Part shown: one piece after another, positions 42,967-51,200 of the stretch
Layout: each line of letters starts with the position of its first letter
Position numbering within the stretch: the first letter of the stretch is position 1
From: Allonocardiopsis opalescens
Lineage (GTDB): Bacteria; Actinomycetota; Actinomycetes; Streptosporangiales; Streptosporangiaceae
Assembly: GCF_003002095.1 (NCBI RefSeq)
Contig: NZ_PVZC01000008.1
Coordinates: 1-64,000, forward strand
Reading direction: 5' to 3'
Length of the DNA: 64,000 nucleotides
Made by a program: the position numbers and the translations under genes
The notes under the pieces: generated by a model
Seen by the model: only the letters and a program-made list of their open reading frames with translations
Told to the model about the DNA's origin: nothing
The model's database searches: none

Positions 42967-43677
42967 TCAGCGGCGCAGCTCGGCGCGGATCCTGGGCGCC
43001 AGCAGCCACCACCACAGCAGGGTGAGGCCCACCCCCAGGCAGACCGCGCCGACGGTGTCCGACAGCCAGTGCGCGCCCAGGTAGGTGCGGCTCCAGGCCA
43101 TCGCGGCGGTGATCAGCACGGCGGCGCCGATCGACAGCCCGAAGGCGTAGCGGCGCGGCCGCATCGCCACCAGCACCACCATCACCAGCGCGAAGCTGAT
43201 GACCGCCGCGGTGACGGTGTGCCCGGACGGGTAGGCGGCGCTGTCGGTGGGCACCAGCCGGTCCACCGGGCGGGGCCGGTCCAGCAGCGCCTTGAACAGG
43301 GTGGTGGCCAGCGGCTGCGCCGTGACGTAGGACAGCGCGAAGAACAGCAGCGCCCACCAGCGGCGCCAGACCGCCAGCAGCAGGGCCACTCCGCCGAGCG
43401 CGAGGTAGGTGTAGGGCACCGCCCCGGCGGCGTCCAGGAAGAGCGCCACCCCGGTCAGCTCCGGCGCCCGGGCGGCCTCCACCGCGCCGAGCCACAGGTC
43501 GTCGGCCTGCTGGACCGCCTCGGGGCGCCCCCAGCCGAAGTCGGCGACGAACAGGCCGAGCAGGGCGAAGAGCGCGAGGGCGGCGGCGCAGGTGCGGGCC
43601 GCCCACACCGGGCGGCCGGGCAGGGGCGCTTGCGGGGCGGCGCCGGTCGGTCGGTCGGTCCGCGAGCCTTCGGTCAT
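42967..43677 (-). CDS. PAP2-superfamily membrane phosphatase
   Basis: The 236-residue integral membrane enzyme has all three phosphatase motifs: KALLDRPRPVD, YPSGHTVTAAV and SRTYLGAHWLSDTVG, the last two with catalytic histidines. Six hydrophobic segments are present. Related enzymes dephosphorylate undecaprenyl pyrophosphate or phosphatidic acid; this one cannot be assigned more closely. ATG 43677 begins MTEGSRTDRP. It sits in opposite orientation between two paralogous kinases and converges with the first. Confidence 0.93.
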   Translation of the reverse strand: MTEGSRTDRPTGAAPQAPLPGRPVWAARTCAAALALFALLGLFVADFGWGRPEAVQQADDLWLGAVEAARAPELTGVALFLDAAGAVPYTYLALGGVALLLAVWRRWWALLFFALSYVTAQPLATTLFKALLDRPRPVDRLVPTDSAAYPSGHTVTAAVISFALVMVVLVAMRPRRYAFGLSIGAAVLITAAMAWSRTYLGAHWLSDTVGAVCLGVGLTLLWWWLLAPRIRAELRR

Positions 43678-43903
43678 GTCCTCTCCCTCCCCGCCGCCGG
43701 CGCCGCCACGCCCGACCCGGCCGTCCCACCGCTCCCCCACGCTAGTCGAGGACCACGGCGGGGCCCCGTGTTCGCTAGGCTTTGGCCGCACGTGGATGTC
43801 CGTCGCACGACCGACCGGCGGCCGGCCCGTGGACTCCCGAGCTCTCGCAGCCCAGGGCGGCCGGGGCCGTCGGCGGGGCCGCCAGCACAGGGAGAGGGAT
43901 CGC

Positions 43904-45529
43904 GTGGGACCGCTGGAGAGTGGAGACCCGGACCGCGTCGGGCGATACCGGCTGGTCGCACGGCTCGGTGCGGGCGGCATGGGCCAGGTGTACCTCGGCC
44001 GTTCGCAGGCCGGGCGCACGGTCGCCGTCAAGCGCATCCACCCCCACCTGGCCGGCGACGCCTCGTTCCGGGAGCGCTTCGCCCGCGAGGTGACCGCCGC
44101 CCGCCAGGTCAGCGGCGCCTTCACCGCGCCGGTCATCGACGCCGACCCCGAGGGCGCGGTGCCGTGGCTGGTCACCGCCTACGTGCCCTCGGCGCCGCTG
44201 GACACCGCGATCGACGGCACCGGCCCGCTGCCGGGCGCCTCGCTGCGCTTCCTGGCCGCCGGCCTGGCCGAGGCGCTGATGGAGATCCACCGGGTGGGGC
44301 TGATCCACCGCGACCTCAAGCCGGGCAACGTCCTGCTCGCCGAGGACGGCCCGCGCGTCATCGACTTCGGCATCGCCCGCGCCGCCGACACCCAGACCGC
44401 CACCCAGTCGGTCATCGGCACCCCGGGCTTCATGTCGCCCGAGCAGATCCAGGGCGACCACCTCACCGCCGCCAGCGACATGTTCGCCTTCGGCGCGATC
44501 CTCGCCTACGCGGCGTCGGGCACCGGCCCTTTCGGCACCGGCTCGGTGCCCACCCTGATGATGCGGATCATCAACGACCGCCCCGACCTCAGCGCCGTCC
44601 CGCACGACCTCGTCCCGCTGGTGTCGGCCTGCATGGCCAAGGACCCCGCGGCGCGGCCCGGCCCCCAGCAGGTCCTCGACGTGCTCGGCGACGCCGAGCC
44701 GGGCGCGTCCTGGCTGCCGCCGGCCTTCGTGTCGGCCATCCACGCCAGCGTCGGCGAGGTGCAGAAGCTGCTCGGCCACGCCCCGCAGCCGGGCCCCGAC
44801 GCCGCCACCGCGATGTTCAACGAGGCGCCGCCGACCGCGGCCCAGGGCTACGGCTCCACCCGGGTCTTCCCCGAGCCCGGCCAGGCTGGCGCCACCGCCG
44901 GCCACCCTGCCACCCGGCGGCAGACCGGCGGGCTCAGCCCCGAGGAGCTGCGGCGCGAGGAGCTGCGCAGGGAGGAGCTGCGGCTGGAGCAGCTGCGGCG
45001 CGAGGACGAGCTGCGCCGCGCCGAGCTGCGGCGCGAGGAGGACCGCCGCCGGGAGCTGGCGCGCCGCGAGGACGAGCGCCGGGAGGCGATGCGCCGGCAG
45101 GAGCAGCAGCGCGAGGAGCAGCGGCGCGCCCACGAGCGCCGCGAGGAGCAGCTGCGCCGCGACGAGATGCGCCGCGAGCAGCAGCGCGCGCGGGCGCAGG
45201 CCTCGCGGCCGCACGGCCTGGCCGCCTGGATGGTCTTCCTGGTGCTGCCGATCCTCCAGTGGCCGGTGGGGTGGTTCTCCCAGTGGACGCTCAGCTCCAT
45301 GTTCGACCAGGACGCGCCGCCCGAGATCAGCCTGGACAACCTCTCCTTCGACCTGTTCGGCGAGCTGCTGCCGCTGCTGGGCCTGGGCTACTTCGTGCTG
45401 AACAACCTGGTCGGCCTGTACTACCTGGCCCGGTCCATATACAGCCAGTACCTGTTCGGGATCGTCGGCTCCAGCCTTGTGCTGGTCGTCACCAACATCG
45501 TGCTGTACAACGTCGGCTTCTTCGAGTGA
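43904..45529 (+). CDS. membrane-anchored Ser/Thr protein kinase (copy 2) with charged coiled coil
   Basis: The 541-residue Hanks-type kinase has LGAGGMGQVYLG, VAVKRIHPH, HRDLKPGNVLL (about residues 135-145), VIDFGIARA and [10 protein letters not shown]. Residues 344-434 form a highly charged Arg/Glu repeat (RREELRREELRLEQLRRE), almost certainly a long helix or coiled coil. The membrane module from about 440 (WMVFLVLPILQWPVGWFSQW) ends LVVTNIVLYNVGFFE and is homologous to that of copy 1. GGAGAGGG (43891-43898) supports GTG 43904. TAGGCT near 43776 could be its -10. The coiled coil may place the kinase domain away from the membrane or mediate dimerisation. Confidence 0.93.
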   Translation: MGPLESGDPDRVGRYRLVARLGAGGMGQVYLGRSQAGRTVAVKRIHPHLAGDASFRERFAREVTAARQVSGAFTAPVIDADPEGAVPWLVTAYVPSAPLDTAIDGTGPLPGASLRFLAAGLAEALMEIHRVGLIHRDLKPGNVLLAEDGPRVIDFGIARAADTQTATQSVIGTPGFMSPEQIQGDHLTAASDMFAFGAILAYAASGTGPFGTGSVPTLMMRIINDRPDLSAVPHDLVPLVSACMAKDPAARPGPQQVLDVLGDAEPGASWLPPAFVSAIHASVGEVQKLLGHAPQPGPDAATAMFNEAPPTAAQGYGSTRVFPEPGQAGATAGHPATRRQTGGLSPEELRREELRREELRLEQLRREDELRRAELRREEDRRRELARREDERREAMRRQEQQREEQRRAHERREEQLRRDEMRREQQRARAQASRPHGLAAWMVFLVLPILQWPVGWFSQWTLSSMFDQDAPPEISLDNLSFDLFGELLPLLGLGYFVLNNLVGLYYLARSIYSQYLFGIVGSSLVLVVTNIVLYNVGFFE

Positions 45530-45542
45530 CCCCGGGCGTCCG

Positions 45543-46187
45543 CTAGCGCAGGATGCCCTCGTGCAGGGCGCGCAGCACGGCCTTGGTGCGGTCCCTCGCC
45601 CCGAGTTTGAGCAGGATGGTGGAGACCCGGTTCTTCACCGTGCCCTCGGCGAGGAACAGCGCCTCGGCGATCTCGCGGTTGCTGCAGCCCTCGGCGACCA
45701 GCCGCAGCACCTCCAGCTCGCGCTCGGTCAGCTCCTGCACGGGCGGGGCGTCGGCGCCGGCCGGCGAGGGGCCCGAGCGGATCGCCCGCAGCAGCCGGTC
45801 GGTGATCGACGGCGCGATGAGGGTTCCGCCCTCGGCCAGGGTGCGGACCGCGCGGGTCAGCTGCTCCAGGGTCACGTCCTTGAGCAGGTAGCCGCGGGCC
45901 CCGGCGCGCAGCGCGTCGAGCAGGAGGGTGTCGTCGTCGAAGGTCGTCAGCACCAGCACCGGGATCTCGGTGCCGCGCTCGCGCAGCCGGCCGAGCGTCC
46001 AGATGCCGTCGTAGCGGGGCATCCGCAGGTCGAGCAGGATGACGTCCGGCTCGGTCGCCGCGACCACCTCCAGCGCCGCCCGCCCGTCGTCGGCCTCGCC
46101 CACCACCTCGATGTCGGCGAGCGCGAGCAGGCTCCGGATCCCGTGGCGCACCAGGGTCTGGTCGTCGACGACCACGACGCGGGTCAC
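45543..46187 (-). CDS. NarL/FixJ-family response regulator
   Basis: The 214-residue regulator has a receiver domain with VVVVDDQTLVRHGIRSLLAL, the phospho-acceptor Asp in VILLDLRMPRYDG and the Lys in GYLLKDVT. A LuxR-type helix-turn-helix follows (LTERELEVLRLVAEGCSNRE, then GTVKNRVSTILLKLGARDR). The GTG start at 46187 overlaps the stop of the cognate kinase gene. It probably controls the ABC exporter divergent to this pair, binding the inverted repeat at 47318-47354. Confidence 0.93.
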   Translation of the reverse strand: MTRVVVVDDQTLVRHGIRSLLALADIEVVGEADDGRAALEVVAATEPDVILLDLRMPRYDGIWTLGRLRERGTEIPVLVLTTFDDDTLLLDALRAGARGYLLKDVTLEQLTRAVRTLAEGGTLIAPSITDRLLRAIRSGPSPAGADAPPVQELTERELEVLRLVAEGCSNREIAEALFLAEGTVKNRVSTILLKLGARDRTKAVLRALHEGILR

Positions 46188-47281
46188 GGCGCCGGCACCC
46201 GGGCGGTGACCCGGAAGCCCTCGGCTCCGTCGAAGGCCACACCGCCGCCGAGCGCTTCGAAGCGCTCGGCGAGCCCGCGCAGGCCGTTGCCCGGCACCGG
46301 CTCGCGGGCACCGCGACCGTCGTCCACCGCGGTCAGCACGGTGCCGGACTCGTCGGCGCTGACCTCGATCCACAGCTCGCGGGCGTCTGCGTGCCTGACG
46401 GTGTTGGTGACGATCTCCTGGACGGCCCGCACCAGCGCGGCGGTCTGCTCCTCGCCGACCCGCACCCGGGAGTCCACGTCGACGGAGACCTCCAGCCCGG
46501 GGAGGTTCCGCACCACCTGGCGCAGCGCGTCGGTGAGGTCCGGCGAGCCGGTCCGCAGTTCGCCGACGGTGGCGCGCACGTCCCCCAGCAGCTCGCGGGC
46601 GACCCGGTTCGCCCGGTCGACGTGCTCGCGCGCCTGCTCGCCCCCGCGGTGCCGCGCCGCCTCCAGCTCCAGGGTGAGGATGGTCAGCTGGTGGCCGATG
46701 AGGTCGTGCAGCTCACGCGAGATCCGCAGCCGCTCGGCGGTGCGGGTGGACTCCGACAGCAGGACCGACGCCGCCCGCAGCTCGATGTGCGCCTCGGTCA
46801 GCTCTCGGCGCAGCCGCTGCTCGCGGACGAGTGAGACCGAGCTCAGCAGGGTGGCCAGCTGGATCAGTAGGTAGAAGCCGGTCATGATCACCGCTTCGGC
46901 CGGCTCCGGCTGCCGCGCCATGAGGACGGCGATGACGGCCGTGTTGAGCCCGACGATGACGAAGCCGACCCGCAGGGGTGCGGCGTAGACGCTGATCGCC
47001 GCGGTGAGGACGAGCAGGACCGGCAGCAGCCCGGTGTTCGGCGCGGTCAGCACCAGCGCCCAGGAGGCGGCGACCGCCACGGCGAGTCCCGGGTACCTGA
47101 GCGCGGCCGGGAACTCGTTGACGGCGGTCAGCAGTGCGGCCATGAAGGCGACGAACAGGACGATCCACCAGCCCCGGGGGATCGTGGTCGCGACCGCGCC
47201 GGCCAGGGTCGGGCCGGCCACCGCGACCGATACGACGAGCATCACCAGGCCGGACCACTCCTCGGTCCTGAATCTGGGCAT
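46184..47281 (-). CDS. HisKA_3-type sensor histidine kinase
   Basis: The 365-residue kinase has five or six N-terminal membrane segments (about residues 10-150), the HisKA_3 phosphorylation helix LRISRELHDLIGHQLTILTL (His near 200) and an HATPase with EIVTNTVRHADA, VDDGRGAREP and GNGLRGLAERFEALGG. Short loops suggest it senses within or at the membrane, as DesK-type kinases do. It is coupled to the NarL-type regulator by GTGA. ATG 47281 begins MPRFRTEEWSG. Confidence 0.92.
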   Translation of the reverse strand: MPRFRTEEWSGLVMLVVSVAVAGPTLAGAVATTIPRGWWIVLFVAFMAALLTAVNEFPAALRYPGLAVAVAASWALVLTAPNTGLLPVLLVLTAAISVYAAPLRVGFVIVGLNTAVIAVLMARQPEPAEAVIMTGFYLLIQLATLLSSVSLVREQRLRRELTEAHIELRAASVLLSESTRTAERLRISRELHDLIGHQLTILTLELEAARHRGGEQAREHVDRANRVARELLGDVRATVGELRTGSPDLTDALRQVVRNLPGLEVSVDVDSRVRVGEEQTAALVRAVQEIVTNTVRHADARELWIEVSADESGTVLTAVDDGRGAREPVPGNGLRGLAERFEALGGGVAFDGAEGFRVTARVPAP

Positions 47282-47317
47282 GGCGCAAGCCTATTGCCTG
47301 GTCGCGGGGGCGGCAGG

Positions 47318-47354
47318 TGCCGGAAGTCACGGGCCGCGAGGCTGACTTCCGGCA
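47318..47354. promoter_or_regulatory. perfect 12-bp inverted repeat in the kinase/ABC intergenic region
   Basis: TGCCGGAAGTCA (47318-47329), 13-nt spacer, TGACTTCCGGCA (47343-47354). The arms are identical in inverted sense. The element sits in the 111-bp divergent promoter region, where a NarL-type dimer would be expected to bind. A transcript hairpin is possible but less likely at this position. Confidence 0.7.
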
Positions 47355-47379
47355 GCTGCGCGGCGCCGGCCGGGCCGCC

Positions 47380-47385
47380 TAGCGT
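47380..47385 (+). promoter_or_regulatory. -10 element TAGCGT before the ABC ATPase gene
   Basis: TAGCGT ends 7 nt before ATG 47393, which lacks a ribosome-binding site. This fits a leaderless transcript whose 5' end is the start codon. The inverted repeat lies 25-60 bp upstream, where an activator would contact RNA polymerase. Confidence 0.45.
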
Positions 47386-47392
47386 CGTCGCC

Positions 47393-48130
47393 ATGAGCGG
47401 CACGACACCGGCGATCATCGCCGAGAACCTCCATAAGCGCTACGGCGGCACGGTCGCCGTCGACGATGTGAGCCTGCACGTCGAGGCGGGCGCCGTGCTC
47501 GGCGTCCTGGGCACCAACGGCGCGGGCAAGACCACCACGGTCGAGATGATCGCGGGCCTGCGCAGGCCCGACCGCGGCCGCGTCGGCGTCCTCGGCCTGG
47601 ACCCCCGGCGCGACCGGGCGAAGGTGCGCCAGGTCCTCGGGGTCCAGTTGCAGCAGGCATACCTGCACGGCGCGCTGACCGTCGCCGAGCTCATCGGCCT
47701 GTACCGCTCGTTCTATCCGGCGCCCAGGCCGGCCGAGGAGCTGCTGGAGCTGGTCGGCCTGGGCGAGCAGCGCGCCGTCCGCTTCGAGAAGCTCTCCGGC
47801 GGCCAGCAGCAGCGGCTGTCCATCGCGCTCGCGCTCGCCGGGCGGCCCCGGGTGGTGATCCTGGACGAGCTGACCACGGGTCTGGACCCGCGGGCCAGGC
47901 GCCAGATGTGGAAGACGATCGAGCGGCTCCGCGACGAGGACGTCACCATCGTGCTGGTGAGCCATGCGATGGAGGAGGTCGAGCGCCTGTGCGACCACGT
48001 CGCCCTGCTCGACGCCGGGCGCGTCGTCGCCTTCGACACGCCCGCCGGGCTCGTCTCGCGGGCGGGGGCCGAGAACCTGGACGAGGCCTTCGTCGCCCTC
48101 ACCGGCAAGGAACTGGAGGAGGCGCAGTGA
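47393..48130 (+). CDS. ABC exporter ATP-binding protein
   Basis: The 245-residue DrrA-like ATPase has Walker A GTNGAGKTTTVEMI (about residues 42-55), signature KLSGGQQQRLSIALALA, Walker B VVILDELTTGLDPRARR and the H-loop VSHAMEEVERL. With the permease encoded next it should form a drug- or lipid-export pump. The stop overlaps the permease start (GTGA). The divergent two-component pair and the inverted repeat suggest induced expression in response to a membrane-active signal. Confidence 0.94.
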   Translation: MSGTTPAIIAENLHKRYGGTVAVDDVSLHVEAGAVLGVLGTNGAGKTTTVEMIAGLRRPDRGRVGVLGLDPRRDRAKVRQVLGVQLQQAYLHGALTVAELIGLYRSFYPAPRPAEELLELVGLGEQRAVRFEKLSGGQQQRLSIALALAGRPRVVILDELTTGLDPRARRQMWKTIERLRDEDVTIVLVSHAMEEVERLCDHVALLDAGRVVAFDTPAGLVSRAGAENLDEAFVALTGKELEEAQ

Positions 48131-48894
48131 GCACCGCGATCGAGACCCGCCGCCCGGGGGCGCGGGCCTGGCTGACCCTGATCCAGTGCGAGGCCAAGAT
48201 GGTCGCCCGCGACACCGCCGGCCTCATCGTCCCCATCGGCCTTCCGCTGCTGATCCTGGTGACGAGCGCCACCGCCGCCGGCGACCAGGTCGTGGCCGGC
48301 GGGCGGACCGCGCTGGACCTGTTCGTCCTGCCGCTGGTGCTGACCATGGTCATCGCCACCATCGGCATCATCAACATGCCGAGCTTCCTGGCGTACTACC
48401 GCCGCTCCGGGATCCTGCGCAGGCTCTCGGTCACCCCGGCGTCACCGGTCATGGTGCTGGTGGCCCAGGTGGTGGTGAGCGTGCTCCAGGCGGCCCTGGG
48501 CATCGCCGCGGCGCTCGCCGTGGCGGGCCTGCTGTTCGGCGCCAACCCGCCGGCCGCCCTCGGCCGGGCCCTGGGCGTCTTCGCGCTCGCGATGGCGGCG
48601 ATGTACGCCCTGGGCATGATGGTCGCGGCGGTCGCGCCGACGCCCAACTCGGCGGTGGCGATCGGGCTCGTCCTGTTCTTCGCCCTCGGCGCGGTCGGGG
48701 GCATGTTCGGCGGCCGCCAGGCCCTGCCCGAGCCGGTGGCGGAGTTCGGCGGATGGCTGCCCTTCGGCGCCGCGGTCGACGCCCTCTCGGCCGCCTGGGC
48801 CGGCGCCGCGGTCGAACCGGCCCAGCTGCTGAGCCTCGGTGCGACGGTGGTCGTCGGCGCCGCCGTCGCGGGGCTGCTCTTCCGCTGGGAGTGA
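48127..48894 (+). CDS. ABC-2-type exporter permease
   Basis: The 255-residue membrane subunit has six hydrophobic segments, for example GLIVPIGLPLLILVTSA, VLPLVLTMVIATIGIINMPS and VAIGLVLFFALGAVGGMF. The ABC-2 phrase YYRRSGILRRLSVTPASPVM (about residues 88-107) is typical of the DrrB/NodJ group. GTG 48127 overlaps the ATPase stop. It ends before a strong bidirectional hairpin. Confidence 0.93.
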   Translation: MSTAIETRRPGARAWLTLIQCEAKMVARDTAGLIVPIGLPLLILVTSATAAGDQVVAGGRTALDLFVLPLVLTMVIATIGIINMPSFLAYYRRSGILRRLSVTPASPVMVLVAQVVVSVLQAALGIAAALAVAGLLFGANPPAALGRALGVFALAMAAMYALGMMVAAVAPTPNSAVAIGLVLFFALGAVGGMFGGRQALPEPVAEFGGWLPFGAAVDALSAAWAGAAVEPAQLLSLGATVVVGAAVAGLLFRWE

Positions 48895-48908
48895 GCGCCC
48901 GCCGCCTC

Positions 48909-48941
48909 CCGGGCGCCCGCTCGTCGGGAGCGGGCGCCCGG
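48909..48941. terminator. bidirectional terminator between convergent genes
   Basis: A perfect 14-bp stem, CCGGGCGCCCGCTC (48909-48922) and GAGCGGGCGCCCGG (48928-48941), with a 5-nt loop. It fills the 52-bp gap between the permease gene and the convergent phosphatase gene. Confidence 0.7.
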
Positions 48942-48946
48942 ACGGG

Positions 48947-50938
48947 TCAGAGCCGGGCGACCAGCAGCGCGATGTCGTCGTGGCGGCCGGCCGGGGCGGT
49001 GCCCACCAGGGCGTCGGCGATCACGTCGGCCGTGGCGCCGGACCATTCGGCCAGCACCGACCCGGCCATGGACAGACCGTCGTCCATGGCCAGCCGGGCG
49101 TTCTCCACCAGGCCGTCGGAGCACATCAGCATGACGGTGCCCGGTTCCAGCCAGGCCTGCGACACCGGGTAGACGGCGCGCGGGTCGACGCCGACCGGCG
49201 GGCCGGTCTCGGGGCCCCACACCGCCATGCCCTGGGAGTCGGCGAAGACGATCGGCGGCTGCCCGGCCCAGGCGGCGTGCGCGATGCCGGTGACGGGGTC
49301 CAGCACCAGGTAGCCGCAGGTGGCGAAGACGATCTCGCCCGCCTCACTGAGCAGCCGGTTGGTGGCGGCCAGCACCGCGCCGGGGTCGTCGTGGCCGGCG
49401 GCGTAGGCGCGGAAGGCCACCCGGATCTGGCCCATGGCGGCCGCCGCCTCGACGCCGTGGCCCTGGACGTCGCCGACCACGAGGCCGATGCGGCCGTCGG
49501 GGAGGGTGAACACGTCGTACCAGTCGCCGCAGATGTCGAAGCCCGCCTGCGAGGGCAGGTAGCGCACGGCGACGTCCAGGCCGCGGACCTCGGGCACGTC
49601 GGGCGGCAGCATCCGCCGCTGCAGCGCCGCCGACAGGTCCAGCTGGGCCTGCTGGAGTTTGACCCGCTCCAGCGCCTGCCCGGCGAGGTCGGCCAGGGTG
49701 TACATGAGCATGCGCTCGTCGTGGCTGCAGTGGTGCGGCCGGGTCCAGCCGAAGATCCACAGCCCGGTGGGCAGCCGGTCGCTGCCGCTGAGCGGCACGA
49801 TCGCGCAGGACTGCACCTTGCCGCGGGTGAAGACCTCGTGCAGGTTCGGGAAGGCGTCCAGCAGCTCGGCGCGGCTCTCGTAGAAGCGGGCGGCCCGCCG
49901 CCGCAGTGCGGTGCTGACCGGGCCGCGGCTCTCGGCCACCTCGATGCCCTGGAGCGCCGCGAGCACCGACTGGTCGACGCCGTGGTAGCCGGTGACGCGC
50001 AGCCGCCCGTCCTCCAGCAGCCCGAAGACGCCGCCGTCGCCGTCGAAGAGGGAGGCGATCCTGGCCACCACCAGCTCGCTGATCTCGGCGACCGTGGTGG
50101 CCGAGACGAGCGCGCCGGCGAGTTCGGTGACCTGGCGGCTGTGGTCGGCCTCGCGGCGCTGCCGCCTGGCCAGCCGCCGCACCAGCTGGGCGTGCTCGGT
50201 GACGTCGTCCAGGACGCCGACGATGCGGGTGCGGCCCGGTTGGCCGAGAGTGCGGCCCCGCGCCTGGATCCAGCGCTCGTCGCCGCGGTGGTCGCGGACG
50301 CGGAAGCGGTGGTCGAAGTCGCCGTGTCTGCGGGCCGCCCCGGCGGCGGCGACCAGCTGCTCGACGTCCTCGGGGTGCACCCGCTCCAGCAGGTCCTGCC
50401 AGGTGCGCACGCCGGGGCCGAAGAAGCGGCCGAAGCCGGTGGAGCCCAGCGGCTGGGAGAACTCGCCGGTGGCGATGTCGAGGGCCCACACCGCGGTGTG
50501 GGAGCGCTCGACGCCCAGCTCGGCGAGGACGCCCAGCTCCTCGCCGCCGTGGGCGAGGTCGAAGAAGGCGACGACCACGCCGTCGCCGCCCGGCTCGGCG
50601 CCGTCGGGCTCGCCGTCGGCGCGCACCGAGGCGACGACCGTGCGCACGTCGTCGCCGCACTGCAGCCGCAGCAGCCGCCGCTCGGTCGGCGCGGTGCCGT
50701 CGAGCGCGTCGCGGTGGGCCTGCCAGCCCTCGGCCCGGTCGCCGGCCAGCACCAAGTGCGGCCAGCGCCGCCCGATCAGGCCCGCCTCGGCGGCGTGCGC
50801 CATCGACGAGCCGCTGATCAGTTCGACCAGCGCCTGGTTGACCGAGCCGATCCGCCCGCTGTGGTCGGCTCGCAGCAGCGCGACCGGCGCGTAGCGGAAC
50901 CCGACGTCCAGTGCCGCGACCGTTGCTCCCATGTCCAC
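48947..50938 (-). CDS. PAS-GAF-SpoIIE (PP2C-type) serine phosphatase
   Basis: The 663-residue soluble regulator begins with a PAS-like region (about 15-125, APVALLRADHSGRIGSVNQA). A second PAS domain with PAC follows (about 140-270, WQDLLERVHPEDVEQL, then RWIQARGRTLGQPGRTRIVG), then a GAF domain (about 285-430). The C-terminal PP2C/SpoIIE domain has AALQRRMLPP, CGDWYDVFTLPDGRIGLVVG, DVQGHGVEAAAAMGQ and LMCSDGLVE. Such actinomycete proteins dephosphorylate anti-sigma-factor antagonists. No anti-sigma kinase or STAS partner is in the window, so its target is open. ATG 50938 begins MDMGATVAALDV. Confidence 0.92.
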   Translation of the reverse strand: MDMGATVAALDVGFRYAPVALLRADHSGRIGSVNQALVELISGSSMAHAAEAGLIGRRWPHLVLAGDRAEGWQAHRDALDGTAPTERRLLRLQCGDDVRTVVASVRADGEPDGAEPGGDGVVVAFFDLAHGGEELGVLAELGVERSHTAVWALDIATGEFSQPLGSTGFGRFFGPGVRTWQDLLERVHPEDVEQLVAAAGAARRHGDFDHRFRVRDHRGDERWIQARGRTLGQPGRTRIVGVLDDVTEHAQLVRRLARRQRREADHSRQVTELAGALVSATTVAEISELVVARIASLFDGDGGVFGLLEDGRLRVTGYHGVDQSVLAALQGIEVAESRGPVSTALRRRAARFYESRAELLDAFPNLHEVFTRGKVQSCAIVPLSGSDRLPTGLWIFGWTRPHHCSHDERMLMYTLADLAGQALERVKLQQAQLDLSAALQRRMLPPDVPEVRGLDVAVRYLPSQAGFDICGDWYDVFTLPDGRIGLVVGDVQGHGVEAAAAMGQIRVAFRAYAAGHDDPGAVLAATNRLLSEAGEIVFATCGYLVLDPVTGIAHAAWAGQPPIVFADSQGMAVWGPETGPPVGVDPRAVYPVSQAWLEPGTVMLMCSDGLVENARLAMDDGLSMAGSVLAEWSGATADVIADALVGTAPAGRHDDIALLVARL

Positions 50939-51165
50939 GTTGTCGTCCCCGCGTTCTGCGAGCGTCCGCGGCGCGAAAGGCGCTCCCCCTCTGGACGCCG
51001 GCGTTCGGCCTAGCGTATCGAACAGGACCCCGTCCCGGCGGAACCGTGTGTCGCGGAACCGCTCGCCCCGTCCAACGCCGGACGGTGCGGGTGGGGTTCC
51101 TGTTACGGATGTGGTCCTTCTCCCGCGTGTCCCTGCCCTGCGGCGCGGACGCCGCCGGGGCGGGA

Positions 51166-51196
51166 CGGCGGCCGCCGGGGGCGCCGGCGGCCGCCG
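51166..51196 (-). terminator. terminator hairpin after aspS
   Basis: CGGCGGCCGCCGG (51166-51178) and CCGGCGGCCGCCG (51184-51196) form a perfect 13-bp stem with a 5-nt loop, 4 nt past the aspS stop. The arms are also self-complementary. No T-run is present. Confidence 0.5.
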
Positions 51197-51200
51197 CGGC

